From Bacteroidia bacterium (GTDB taxonomy: Bacteria; Bacteroidota; Bacteroidia; J057), in the NCBI GenBank assembly GCA_030430205.1, contig JAUIGE010000014.1, positions 1 to 64,000 on the forward strand: a stretch of DNA of 64,000 bases, given 5' to 3'. Positions 46,769-55,831 of this stretch are shown here, one piece after another. The translations under genes were made by a program, and so were the position numbers. The first letter of the stretch is position 1, and each line of letters begins with the position of its first letter. A model generated the notes under the pieces. That model ran no database searches. It was given only the letters and a program-made list of their open reading frames with translations, and was not told the DNA's origin.

Positions 46769-48214
46769 ATGAAGCCTCAATCCGAATTCCAAAGACCTCA
46801 ATTACAAAAAGGAATTGGTAAAGCAGGCCTGTTCAGTTTGGCATTTGGTGCCATGATTGGCGTGGGCTGGGTCACAGCCATGGGCACCTGGCTGACCAAT
46901 GCGGGCCCTCTGGGCGCTGTGATTGCCTTTCTTTTAGGCGGGCTGCTCATGCTGGCCATTGGATTATGCTATGCTGAAGTAACTTCCACATTGCCGCTCT
47001 CGGGCGGAGAAGTGGCCTACGCATACAAAGCCTATGGCACGTCCAGGGCATTTATCGTGGGCTGGTTTTTGGTCTTTGGCTACCTGTCGGTTTCTGCATT
47101 TGAAGCCATTTCCATCAGCAAAGTAATCAGCTACTTAATCCCAACCATTGATTATTGGGAATTGTATACGGTGAACGGAAGCCCCATTTACTTTTCCCAT
47201 ATCGCCCTGAGTGCCCTTTTTGTAGTGGTGATTACCGCTATCAACTATACCGGTGTCAAAAACGCCGCACGTTTCCAGGTAGGCCTGACCATCCTTTTTA
47301 TAGGCATGACATGCGTTTTTGTGATAGCAGGATTGATTATGGGCGACTGGAATAACCTGCTTCCCTTATTTTCTGAAAACCATTCAGGCTCTATCATGGC
47401 TGGTGTGGCGATGGTTGCGGTTACTGTCCCCTTCTGGTTTGTCGGTTTTGATACCATCCCTCAGGCTGCCGAAGAAGCCAAGGAGAGTGTTTCTGCCAAA
47501 ACCATTGGGCTGCTCATTCCCCTCTCCATTGTGGTAGCTGTTTGCTTTTACATCCTCCTGATATTCAGTACTTCGATTGCTGCTCCCTGGAATGACATCC
47601 TTACCGACAAACTCCCAACCGCAAAAGCATTTGAAATAGCTACTCAATCTCCCTTTTTGGTCAAAATCATTCTGCTAACTGCATTGGTAGGCCTGCTCAC
47701 CAGTTGGAATGGATTTTTCCTGGCGGGTTCCCGCGTACTTTTCGCCATGGGCAGAGGGAAGATCATCACACCTGCTCTGGGCAAATCGCACCCTAAATAT
47801 CAGACACCCTATAAAGCGGTGATATTCAGCGGTATCGTAACCTTTGTGGCTTCCCTGATGGGGCCTGGTGCTATGGTCGCTTTTGTAAATGTAGGCTCCC
47901 TGTGCATTGTCATCGCCTTTTTGGGCGTTTCGGCCTCCTTTCTAAGCCTGCGAAAAAAGTTTCCAGACTTGCACCGTCCTTATGTAACACCAGGAGGAAA
48001 GCTTTTGGGATTTATCGGAGTCCTGGGCTCCCTGGGTATCCTGGCAGTGATGGTTTTTCCAAAAAGCCCTGCGGCCCTGGCCTGGCCATTTGAATGGGCC
48101 ATATTTCTGACCTTATCCCTCCTCGGCCTCCTCTTCTGGCTGCTCTCTGCCAGGAGCCGGAATAAGGTGCCCAAAAAGGAAAGAGATTACCTTATTTTGG
48201 AAAAATATAGTTAG
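46769..48214 (+). CDS. APC-superfamily amino acid permease
   Basis: 481 residues with about 12 hydrophobic helices. The N-terminal GLFSLAFGAMIGVGWVTAMG fits the unwound TM1 (GxG) of APC transporters, and GGEVAYAYKAYGTSRAFIVG is TM3-like. It is predicted to be an inner-membrane proton-coupled importer of amino acids or amines. No enzyme beside it identifies the substrate. The ATG is 53 bp after the SDR gene and 66 bp before the methyltransferase start. Confidence 0.9.
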   Translation: MKPQSEFQRPQLQKGIGKAGLFSLAFGAMIGVGWVTAMGTWLTNAGPLGAVIAFLLGGLLMLAIGLCYAEVTSTLPLSGGEVAYAYKAYGTSRAFIVGWFLVFGYLSVSAFEAISISKVISYLIPTIDYWELYTVNGSPIYFSHIALSALFVVVITAINYTGVKNAARFQVGLTILFIGMTCVFVIAGLIMGDWNNLLPLFSENHSGSIMAGVAMVAVTVPFWFVGFDTIPQAAEEAKESVSAKTIGLLIPLSIVVAVCFYILLIFSTSIAAPWNDILTDKLPTAKAFEIATQSPFLVKIILLTALVGLLTSWNGFFLAGSRVLFAMGRGKIITPALGKSHPKYQTPYKAVIFSGIVTFVASLMGPGAMVAFVNVGSLCIVIAFLGVSASFLSLRKKFPDLHRPYVTPGGKLLGFIGVLGSLGILAVMVFPKSPAALAWPFEWAIFLTLSLLGLLFWLLSARSRNKVPKKERDYLILEKYS

Positions 48215-48280
48215 GGATAGATGGAAAGGGCAAATGCCTGTCATTTACCATGTAGAAATACGAAAGAATCAGAACAAAAG

Positions 48281-48919
48281 ATGACTGAATTTTGGGAATC
48301 CAGCTTCAGAGATAAACAAAGCATGTGGGGATTTGAAGCTGCCGATGCAGCAATTTCAGCTGCTGACTTCTTTCTGGAAAAAGGCCTGAAGGAAATATTA
48401 ATTCCAGGGTTTGGATACGGCAGAAACGCAAAGGTTTTTGCTGATAAAGGATTTCATGTCACTGGGATTGAAATATCAGCAACTGCCATTGAATTGGCAA
48501 AAAGGCATTATGGTGCAGAAATAAAAGTACATCATGGAAGCGTCAGCGATATGCCATTTGACCCAACGGTATATGATGGCATTTTTTGTTATGCTCTGAT
48601 CCATTTGTTAAATGAAACAGAACGGACCAAGCTGATCCATGATTGTTATAATCAGCTAATACCAGGTGGATACATGGTTTTTGTGGCCATTTCCAAAAAA
48701 GATGCGAGCTATGGAGAAGGTGAAAAAATAAGCAAAGACCTATATAAAACGAAACATGGTGTTAAGCTTTTCTTTTATGATTCAGAATCAATAGAAAATG
48801 AATTTGGCAAATATGGACTGCTGGGAGCCCATGAGATAAATGAACCTGCCGAGAACAAGGGAAACAAAGCCTCCCATAAATTTTGGTACATCAGCTGTAG
48901 AAAAGAACAAAAACCATGA
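48281..48919 (+). CDS. Class I SAM-dependent methyltransferase
   Basis: About 212 residues. Motif I EILIPGFGYGRNAKVFADKG, the acidic-loop motif VTGIEISATAIELAKRHYGA, then GSVSDMPFD and YDGIFCYALIHLLNETERTK define the Rossmann-fold domain. It resembles TehB/thiopurine-type small-molecule methyltransferases. An in-frame ATG at 48221 would add 20 residues without family resemblance, so MTEFWESSFRDKQSMW is preferred. The methyl acceptor is unknown. It is unrelated at sequence level to the cassette-6 methyltransferase apart from the shared fold. Confidence 0.87.
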   Translation: MTEFWESSFRDKQSMWGFEAADAAISAADFFLEKGLKEILIPGFGYGRNAKVFADKGFHVTGIEISATAIELAKRHYGAEIKVHHGSVSDMPFDPTVYDGIFCYALIHLLNETERTKLIHDCYNQLIPGGYMVFVAISKKDASYGEGEKISKDLYKTKHGVKLFFYDSESIENEFGKYGLLGAHEINEPAENKGNKASHKFWYISCRKEQKP

Positions 48920-49052
48920 GGGTTATGATTGGGGAAGGCGGAGGCAGACCCAAAATACCCTTCCACGCCAAAAGTAGATTTCTCTTTTGATTTTGATGCC
49001 AATAAATTATATACTGCGAAAAAATGGTATAAAATAGGATCAACTATCAACA

Positions 49053-50522
49053 ATGAAAAAAATTTACATAATCTTACTCATCGCCTTTTTTGCTTTGGGC
49101 TGTAAGGAAAGCCAAAAAGAGGTAAGTAGCTCAAGTACAGCTGCTTCCGAACCCACAGGGGTTGAAAATATCGCTTACAAATGGGGACAAATGGCCGTAA
49201 CAGCAACCGCAAATGACACAGAAAAATTCAAGCCCAGACCGACCATAACCTCCAGATATTTGGGGTTGATTTTTGTATCTGTTTTTGACGCCTGGTCAAG
49301 ATATGACGAAAAAGCAGTCCCGGTGTATCTCAATGGCATTGACAGAAGGCCTTCACAGGAGCATTCACTCAAAAACAAAGAAATTGCGATCAGCTACGCT
49401 GCTTTTCGGGCCATGAATGAATATTATTATTCCGATAAGAAGTTGTTTGCCAACTTCATGAAGGAACTCGGACTCGACCCCTCCAACGAATCTTTAGATC
49501 CCAATAGCCCGGAAGGCATAGGCAATCTGGCCGCAAAAGCCGTAATAGAGGCCCGCAAAGGGGATGGAGCCAATCAATATGGAGAGGAAGAAGGTTCAAA
49601 TGGGAAACCCTATTTTGATTATGTGGGATACGAGCCTGTTAATTCCGCGGACAAAAATGTGGACCCCAATCGATGGCAGCCTAAATATTTTGCTGATGGA
49701 AAAGGAGGCAAATTTGCGCCGGGTTGCCTGACGCCTTTTTGGGATAAGGTCAAACCCATTGCGCTGACATCTGGCGACCAATTTCGTCCAGGCCCTCCTC
49801 CCCTGATAGGATCAGAGCAGTTGGAGAAAGAAGTCTGGGAAGTTATTGAGATGCAAGCCAACCTGACAGATTACCAAAAAGCATTGGTTGAATTTATGCG
49901 GGATGGCCCACAATCTGTACAGCAGGCAGGGCATTGGTTAAAATTTGCACAGGACGTCTCTCGTAGAGACAATCACACCCTTGACCAGGATGTCAAAATG
50001 TACTTCTACAACCAGGTCGTGGCAATGGATGCCTTCATTGCTTCATGGGATTCCAAAATGTATTACGACTACGCAAGGCCCTATGCTTTGGTCCATCAAT
50101 ATTATGAAGACCAAAAAATAAAGGCATGGGGAGGAGAAGGAAAAGGCATAGAAGAAATGGACGGCGGACAATGGCGCCCCTACTCTCCGGAAACATTTTT
50201 ATGCCCTCCATTTCCGAGCTACGTTTCAGGACACAGCACCATCAGCGGAGGCTGTGGGGAAGCATTGAAAATGTGGACAGGTAGTGATGAATTTGGCCAA
50301 GAAGTCCAGATAGTTGCAGGGGCCATGACTGAGCCCGACAATCTGGGAGATACAGTAACCCTGCAATTTCCCACATTCACCGAAACGGCAGAAATGGCCG
50401 GAATCTCAAGGGTTTTGGGAGGTTATCACATCCAGGCGGACAATGTAGCAGGATTGGAATTGGGCAGAAATGTAGCTAAAGAAGTCTGGAAATTCTATAA
50501 GAATCATGTAGGGGAAGAATAA
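49053..50522 (+). CDS. Vanadium-haloperoxidase/PAP2-superfamily lipoprotein
   Basis: 489 residues with a type II signal peptide (MKKIYIILLIAFFALGC). The fold is the vanadium-dependent haloperoxidase/acid phosphatase superfamily. The C-terminal anion-binding signature is visible as YDYARPYALVHQYY, PPFPSYVSGHSTISGGCGE and SRVLGGYHIQADNVAGLELG, which supply the Lys/Arg, Ser-Gly-His and Arg...His residues. The protein may be a periplasmic haloperoxidase or a phosphatase; reading cannot separate these. It is monocistronic. An AraC fossil lies downstream on the other strand. Confidence 0.85.
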   Translation: MKKIYIILLIAFFALGCKESQKEVSSSSTAASEPTGVENIAYKWGQMAVTATANDTEKFKPRPTITSRYLGLIFVSVFDAWSRYDEKAVPVYLNGIDRRPSQEHSLKNKEIAISYAAFRAMNEYYYSDKKLFANFMKELGLDPSNESLDPNSPEGIGNLAAKAVIEARKGDGANQYGEEEGSNGKPYFDYVGYEPVNSADKNVDPNRWQPKYFADGKGGKFAPGCLTPFWDKVKPIALTSGDQFRPGPPPLIGSEQLEKEVWEVIEMQANLTDYQKALVEFMRDGPQSVQQAGHWLKFAQDVSRRDNHTLDQDVKMYFYNQVVAMDAFIASWDSKMYYDYARPYALVHQYYEDQKIKAWGGEGKGIEEMDGGQWRPYSPETFLCPPFPSYVSGHSTISGGCGEALKMWTGSDEFGQEVQIVAGAMTEPDNLGDTVTLQFPTFTETAEMAGISRVLGGYHIQADNVAGLELGRNVAKEVWKFYKNHVGEE

Positions 50523-50533
50523 GGGAAAAGACA

Positions 50534-50578
50534 TCACTCCCTCAACTCCCGGGGCGTATAGCCAAACTGTGCTTTAAA
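50534..50578 (-). pseudogene. AraC-family C-terminal remnant
   Basis: Read on the minus strand this encodes FKAQFGYTPRELRE followed by TGA, the exact shape of the end of an AraC/XylS DNA-binding domain (compare FREQFGITPGEVR of the kinase at 60.4 kb). Nothing upstream continues the gene, so only the last ~14 codons survive. Confidence 0.65.
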
Positions 50579-50669
50579 CAATCAAAACTTTTACATTCCA
50601 TTTACATCATTTTACACTTGAAAAAGTCCAAATAAGCAGCCTTCCCCTAGCTTTGAGAAAAAATAACAA

Positions 50670-52706
50670 ATGAAAAAAACGTATGTATTCTCACAAGCCT
50701 GCCTATTTGCTTTCGCTCTGCTAATTGCGACTTTTTGTAGTGGCCAGACAAATTCACCTGCCGAAGGCAAGACCGACCAGACTTCCGACCAGACCAAAGC
50801 CGATAAAATCGATGAACTTGTGCGTACCTACGCAGAATATGGAAAATTTAATGGCGCTGTGCTGGTAGCAGAAAGGGGCAACATTCTGTATAAAAAAGGC
50901 TTTGGCCTGGCTAATATGGAATGGGACATTCCTAATCAGACTGACACAAAATTTCGATTGGCTTCCGTTAGCAAACAGTTTACAGCCATGCTGATCCTGC
51001 AATTGGTAGCTGAAAACAAGCTGGCTCTGGATGTGCCCATCACCACCTACCTGCCCAGCTACCCTGCCGAAAAGGGGGATAAAATCCACCTTCATCACCT
51101 GCTTACGCACAGCTCCGGGATTCCCAATTATACCTCCTTCCCAGGCTATAGGGAACTCATGCGCAATCCCATCAGGCCTGCCGAGATCGTCAAGCTATTT
51201 GCAGACTCTGCGCTTCAATTTTCTCCAGGAGAAAGATTTAATTACAGCAATTCAGGCTATGCTTTGCTGGGCGTCATCATAGAGGAAATCACAGAAAAAC
51301 CCTACGAACAGGTTTTACAGGAAAAAATCCTGAACCCTCTCAACATGAAAAATACCGGCTATGACAGCCATAGAAATATCCTAAAAAACCGGGCAACAGG
51401 CTATGACAAAAATGGGAACACCATTGTAAACACCAGCTACATCGATATGTCTGTCGCCTACACGGCTGGAGGCATGTATTCAACGGTTGAAGATTTATAC
51501 CTCTGGGATCAGGCTTTGTATACGACCACTTTGCTGCCGCAAAAGTATATGGACATGCTTTTTGACAAGCATATACCTGCCTGGAGACAGCACTATGGCT
51601 ATGGCTGGATCATCGGAGAGATGCCCATCGGCAATAGCCAGGACAAGGTTCAGACAATCGAACACGATGGAGTGGTAAATGGCTTTTCTTCATTGATCCT
51701 CCGAATGCCATCAGATCACTCCTCCATTTTGTTTTTAAACAATACAGGAGGCGCTCCATTCTATGAAATGAGTAAGGCCATTTGCGGAATTTTGTATGAC
51801 AAAGCCTACGACTTTCCCAAAAAATCCATCGCCCATGTGCTTTTAGAAAAAATCAAAACAGAAGGCATCACAGCAGGGCTTTCTTTTTACAATGATGTCA
51901 AGGATCAAAGCAACTACACCCTTGACGAAAACGAAATGAACCTGGCTGGCTATGACTTATTGCAAGCGGGTCATGCCGAAGAGGCAGCTGCCGTTTTTCT
52001 GTTAAATATAGAGGCATACCCCCAGTCTTCTAATGCTTATGACAGCTATGGCGAGGCGCTGATGGTTCTTGGAAAGAAAACAGAAGCCATCAAAAATTAC
52101 AGGAAATCCATCAAATTAAACCCCAAAAACGAGAATGGAATACAGATGCTGCACCAGCTAGGGGTGGAAATTGATAAAGCGGACTTATACATGCTGAAAA
52201 CGGAAAGAAGCTGGGCAAAGGAAATTTTCACCTTCCCCTTGAATTTTGCACCCGAATTGTCCTATGAAGGAATAGAAGAAGCACATTTCCCAAAAGGATG
52301 GAGAAAGACAGAAAGTCCTGAATTTTGGTCTTACGCATTCGTGTGGAACATCAACCAGAGCAAAGGGCTCACAGCAGCTACATTGGAAAATGATTTGCAA
52401 CTCTATTTTGACGGATTAACGAATGTGGTAAACAAAGAGAAAGACCGTGTTTTGCCCAAAACTGTAGCCAGGTTTCAACAAAAAGGGAAGGGAAATGACA
52501 TTCCCACATTCACAGGGACGATCAGGATATTCGATACTTTTGTTACCCAAAAAAGCATGACATTAACCGTCCTCGTCGAAAAACACTATTGCGAACAAAA
52601 GAAGGAATCTTTCCTCCTTTGCAAATTTTCTCCCCAGGAGTTTGGGGGTGAAATCTGGCTTGAACTTGACAAGATCAAGCTTCGGGATAATATGTGTGAG
52701 GAATAG
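50670..52706 (+). CDS. Beta-lactamase-family serine hydrolase with TPR segment
   Basis: 678 residues, exported (signal peptide LFAFALLIATFCSG). A class C/DD-peptidase-like domain (about 45-370) has SVSK (Ser99, Lys102), YSN (Tyr192) and the third motif HDG in EHDGVVNGFSS. Next comes a TPR-like pair (about 425-490, LQAGHAEEAAAVFLLNIEAY; GKKTEAIKNYRKSIKLNPKN), then a beta domain of about 180 residues. Such proteins may be esterases, peptidases or beta-lactamases; resistance cannot be inferred. It follows the AraC fossil and precedes a propeller lipoprotein by 24 bp. Confidence 0.88.
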   Translation: MKKTYVFSQACLFAFALLIATFCSGQTNSPAEGKTDQTSDQTKADKIDELVRTYAEYGKFNGAVLVAERGNILYKKGFGLANMEWDIPNQTDTKFRLASVSKQFTAMLILQLVAENKLALDVPITTYLPSYPAEKGDKIHLHHLLTHSSGIPNYTSFPGYRELMRNPIRPAEIVKLFADSALQFSPGERFNYSNSGYALLGVIIEEITEKPYEQVLQEKILNPLNMKNTGYDSHRNILKNRATGYDKNGNTIVNTSYIDMSVAYTAGGMYSTVEDLYLWDQALYTTTLLPQKYMDMLFDKHIPAWRQHYGYGWIIGEMPIGNSQDKVQTIEHDGVVNGFSSLILRMPSDHSSILFLNNTGGAPFYEMSKAICGILYDKAYDFPKKSIAHVLLEKIKTEGITAGLSFYNDVKDQSNYTLDENEMNLAGYDLLQAGHAEEAAAVFLLNIEAYPQSSNAYDSYGEALMVLGKKTEAIKNYRKSIKLNPKNENGIQMLHQLGVEIDKADLYMLKTERSWAKEIFTFPLNFAPELSYEGIEEAHFPKGWRKTESPEFWSYAFVWNINQSKGLTAATLENDLQLYFDGLTNVVNKEKDRVLPKTVARFQQKGKGNDIPTFTGTIRIFDTFVTQKSMTLTVLVEKHYCEQKKESFLLCKFSPQEFGGEIWLELDKIKLRDNMCEE

Positions 52707-52730
52707 CTTTTGGGATAAACCAACGCAAAA

Positions 52731-53807
52731 ATGAAATTTTCAATACAAGTATTCGGGACCATTCTGCTTTTGGCTGGAATGACAGTCTGTACTTCCTGCA
52801 GCAAGGCCGTTTCCATCGGCGACAGCCTTCCCGAAATGGATGCGCACATTATGGTTGTTTTTCAGGATAAACAGGAAAACTACTGGTTTGGGAGCGGCGA
52901 CACAGGCGTATATAAATACGATGGGAAACATTTTGTGCGATTTTCAAAAAAAGATGGATTGTGCAGCAATTCGATTTTAGGGATACAGGAAGACAGCTTT
53001 GGAAATATATACTTTGACACAGATGCAGGCATCAGCAAATATGATGGGCAGCAATTCACAACCCTGGAAGTAATCGAAAGCGATTCCTCAGAGGATGAGT
53101 GGAAGTTGGAAGCAGGTGATCTGTGGTTCAGAATGGGATGGGACAGCAATGGTCCCTATCGATACGATGGCACATCCTTGTACCATCTGACATTTCCCAA
53201 ATCCGATCAGGAGGATAGCTTTTATGCCAAATATCCCCATGTCACTTTTAATCCCTATGGCGTCTACTACATATATACCGACAGCAAAGGCTGCGTCTGG
53301 TTTGGCACCTCATCGCTGGGACTGTGCCGCTACGATGGCAAAACCATCAGTTGGCTATACGAAAATCACCTGACAGAAACACCCGAAGGAGGCGCTTTTG
53401 GCATTCGATCCATCATTGAAGATAAAGACGGCTATTTTTGGTTCTGCAACTCGCGCTATCGCTACGATATCCTGCCAGAAAGCTCCCGCAATGATGGGAT
53501 CAGCAAGCTGAATTACCGCAAGGAAAAGGGGATGGGATATCCCCTCAAGGATGGCGAAACAGATTTCCCCTACTTTATGTCCATAGTAGAAGATAAGCAG
53601 GGTGACTTATGGATGGCCACCTACAGTGAGGGCGTCTACCGATACAATGGCGAAAAGCTCATTCACTATCCCCTCAAAGATGGCGATACCGACGTCTTGC
53701 TATTTTCCATTTACAAAGACAGGCAGGCTAAACTTTGGCTTGTCAGTCATAACGCTGGCATTTATGTTTACAATGGCAGCAGCTTTGAGAAATTCAGGGG
53801 GGAGTAA
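52731..53807 (+). CDS. Two-component-regulator-type propeller lipoprotein
   Basis: 358 residues with a type II signal (ILLLAGMTVCTSCSK) and then about seven repeats of the Reg_prop type, each with D-x-x-G-x-(I/L)-W/Y-F-G-T and Y-x-G-x-x-F (for example ENYWFGSGDTGVYKYDGKHF; GCVWFGTSSLGLCRYDGKTI; GDLWMATYSEGVYRYNGEKL). In hybrid two-component systems this propeller is the periplasmic sensor, but here it ends without a kinase, so it may act as a separate sensor or binding protein. It follows the beta-lactamase-like gene by 24 bp and may share its transcript. Confidence 0.87.
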   Translation: MKFSIQVFGTILLLAGMTVCTSCSKAVSIGDSLPEMDAHIMVVFQDKQENYWFGSGDTGVYKYDGKHFVRFSKKDGLCSNSILGIQEDSFGNIYFDTDAGISKYDGQQFTTLEVIESDSSEDEWKLEAGDLWFRMGWDSNGPYRYDGTSLYHLTFPKSDQEDSFYAKYPHVTFNPYGVYYIYTDSKGCVWFGTSSLGLCRYDGKTISWLYENHLTETPEGGAFGIRSIIEDKDGYFWFCNSRYRYDILPESSRNDGISKLNYRKEKGMGYPLKDGETDFPYFMSIVEDKQGDLWMATYSEGVYRYNGEKLIHYPLKDGDTDVLLFSIYKDRQAKLWLVSHNAGIYVYNGSSFEKFRGE

Positions 53808-53963
53808 AAGATGCCTTATCTGCGTCTATTCTTCATTCCCTTTCGGCCACAAGTAGCGCAAATATTTTTGCTACCTGAACCATGACACATTAAGAAGTAT
53901 TTAGACAAGTCAAATGGAAATATCTTAGGAAAGCCGATAAAATAAATCATCTGTTTGCAAACC
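53808..53963. other. Spacer, nothing assigned
   Basis: About 155 bp between the propeller gene and the palindromic element. No gene or RNA is recognised. Confidence 0.3.
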
Positions 53964-54065
53964 TTTCTCTCCGCCTCCGTACCTCTCCGTTCAATCAGAG
54001 AGTCCCAAAATTGAACGGAGATATGTCCTGAGGCTTTGCGAAGGAGCCGGAGTGGCGGAGAGAAA
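53964..54065. repeat. Composite palindromic element
   Basis: Outer arms TTTCTCTCCGCC and GGCGGAGAGAAA (12 bp, perfect) enclose inner arms CTCCGTTCAAT and ATTGAACGGAG. A dispersed intergenic repeat, similar in style to the element at 42703, or a strong terminator. Confidence 0.75.
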
Positions 54066-54171
54066 AAATGATAAAGTTTATTGATTTATTTCGTCAGCGT
54101 TCCTTAGGAGCATCCTGGGCTCTTGCATATTTTAACATCTTGTTTGTGGAGGCTAATTGACAAAGTAGCCC

Positions 54172-54513
54172 CTACTTCTCCAGTACCTCATCCATAAACT
54201 CGAAAGCCCGCCGCATGTGCGGGATCACAATCGTGCCGCCTACCAGGGAGGCGACCTCAAAAGTCTCGATCAGCTCCGCTTCACTCGCTCCTGCCTCATG
54301 GGCGGAGAGGATATGGTACTTGATGCAGTCATCGCATCGCAGCACCATAGAGGCCACCAGGCCCAGCAGCTCCTTGGTTTTGACATCCAAAGCACCTGCT
54401 TTGTAGGTGTTGGTGTCCAGGTTATACATCCTTTTGATGATTTTGGAATCGCTGCCCAGGATGCGATCGTTCATCCGGCTGCGGTAAGTATTGAAGGCTT
54501 CAATTTGTGACAT
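54172..54513 (-). CDS. Carboxymuconolactone decarboxylase (AhpD-like) family protein
   Basis: 113 residues. The CMD/AhpD core CDDCIKYHILSAHEAGASE (Cys-x2-Cys-x3-His, near residues 56-74) is the peroxidase or redox active site, followed by AELIETFEVASLVGGTIVIP. Stand-alone members often act as alkylhydroperoxidase-like antioxidants. The gene stands alone; a heptamer repeat array begins immediately upstream, between it and pgk. Confidence 0.92.
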   Translation of the reverse strand: MSQIEAFNTYRSRMNDRILGSDSKIIKRMYNLDTNTYKAGALDVKTKELLGLVASMVLRCDDCIKYHILSAHEAGASEAELIETFEVASLVGGTIVIPHMRRAFEFMDEVLEK

Positions 54514-54514
54514 A

Positions 54515-54612
54515 CGAGTTTTGAGTTTCGGGTTTTGAGTTTCGGGTTTTGAGTTTCGGGTTTCGGGTTTTTCTCTGGAACGCGAAACCCAGAACTTGGA
54601 ACCCGAAACTTT
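54515..54612. repeat. Degenerate heptamer repeat, inverted halves
   Basis: GAGTTTC/GGGTTTT-type 7-nt units followed by CGAAACC/CCCGAAA-type units. The array fills the divergent spacer between the AhpD-like gene and pgk and overlaps the likely pgk promoter. Confidence 0.9.
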
Positions 54613-54624
54613 TTCTTAATTTCG
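54596..54624 (+). promoter_or_regulatory. Candidate promoter of pgk
   Basis: TTG (54596-54598), 18 bp, then TAATTTCG (54617-54624), a fair match to the Bacteroidota -33/-7 pair. It ends 22 bp before the pgk ATG. The -33 lies inside the heptamer array. Confidence 0.35.
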
Positions 54625-54646
54625 CCCGAAATATAACACCATTCGC

Positions 54647-55831
54647 ATGAAGCTCATCGATCAAGCAAACATAACCGGAAAACGCGTGCTCGTACGCGTT
54701 GATTTCAACGTACCCCTTTCTGATGGCGAAGTCACCGACGACCGCCGGGTAAGCGAGGCTGTGCCTACGATCCAGTATATTTTGGACCAGGGAGGCAGCG
54801 CCATCCTGATGTCGCACATGGGGCGACCCAAAAACGGGCCGGAGGCCAAATCCAGCTTGCAGCAGGTGATTTCGACGCTGAAAAAATATGTCGATGCCGA
54901 AGTGATTTTTGCAGATGATTGCATAGGCGAAGATGCTTTTGCCAAAAGCGCTGCACTCAAGCCGGGTCAGATTTTATTGCTCGAAAACCTCCGTTTTTAC
55001 AAAGAAGAGGAAAAAGGCGACCAGGCTTTCGCCGAGAAACTCGCCAAACATGGCGATATCTACGTCAACGACGCCTTCGGCACGGCCCACCGCGCACACG
55101 CGAGCACGGCCACCGTCGCGCAATTTTTCACCGAAAAATATGCCGGTTTCCTCCTGCAAAAGGAAATCACCAATGCCGACAAAGTGCTCGACCATGCCGA
55201 GCATCCCTATACCGCCATCATGGGCGGAGCCAAAGTCTCCGACAAGATACAGATCATCGAGCGACTGCTCGACAAGGTGGATTACATCCTGATCGGCGGA
55301 GCCATGGCTTACACCTTCCTGCGTGCCAAAGGCCGCCAGGTAGGCACCTCCATGGTCGAAAAAGACCATATCCACACAGCAGCTTCGCTGCTGAAAAAAG
55401 CTGTCGCCAAAGGCGTCAAGATCCTCACACCCGTCGACTCTGTCGCCAGCGATAAGTTTGGGGAAGACGGCAAAATCGCCGTCGCAAGACATGAAGACTT
55501 TCCAGCGGACATGATGGGCCTGGACATCGGACCAGCTACTTTTGCCTACTATTTCGATACCATCATGCAATCCAAAACCATCCTGTGGAACGGCCCTATG
55601 GGCGTTTTTGAGATGGATACCTTTTCTAAAGGCACGCAGGCCGTGGCTGAGACCATCGCAGAGGCCACCGCCACGAAAGGCGCTTTTTCTCTGATTGGAG
55701 GCGGCGACTCCGCCGCAGCGATCGCCAAATTTGGGCTCGAAGACAAGGTGTCTTATGTGTCCACCGGAGGCGGTGCCTTGCTGGAGTATCTGGAAGGGAA
55801 GGAACTTCCGGGGATTGCGGCTTTGGGTTAA
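54647..55831 (+). CDS. pgk: Phosphoglycerate kinase
   Basis: Converts 1,3-bisphosphoglycerate and ADP to 3-phosphoglycerate and ATP in glycolysis, and the reverse in gluconeogenesis. 394 residues, normal length. N-domain: VLVRVDFNVPLSDGEVTDDR and MSHMGRPK; C-domain: ILLENLRFYKEE, VNDAFGTAHRAHAS, ILIGGAMAYTFLRA and the ATP-site GGGDSAAA near residue 352. It overlaps the convergent VTC-domain gene by 4 bp at the stop codons. Confidence 0.97.
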   Translation: MKLIDQANITGKRVLVRVDFNVPLSDGEVTDDRRVSEAVPTIQYILDQGGSAILMSHMGRPKNGPEAKSSLQQVISTLKKYVDAEVIFADDCIGEDAFAKSAALKPGQILLLENLRFYKEEEKGDQAFAEKLAKHGDIYVNDAFGTAHRAHASTATVAQFFTEKYAGFLLQKEITNADKVLDHAEHPYTAIMGGAKVSDKIQIIERLLDKVDYILIGGAMAYTFLRAKGRQVGTSMVEKDHIHTAASLLKKAVAKGVKILTPVDSVASDKFGEDGKIAVARHEDFPADMMGLDIGPATFAYYFDTIMQSKTILWNGPMGVFEMDTFSKGTQAVAETIAEATATKGAFSLIGGGDSAAAIAKFGLEDKVSYVSTGGGALLEYLEGKELPGIAALG

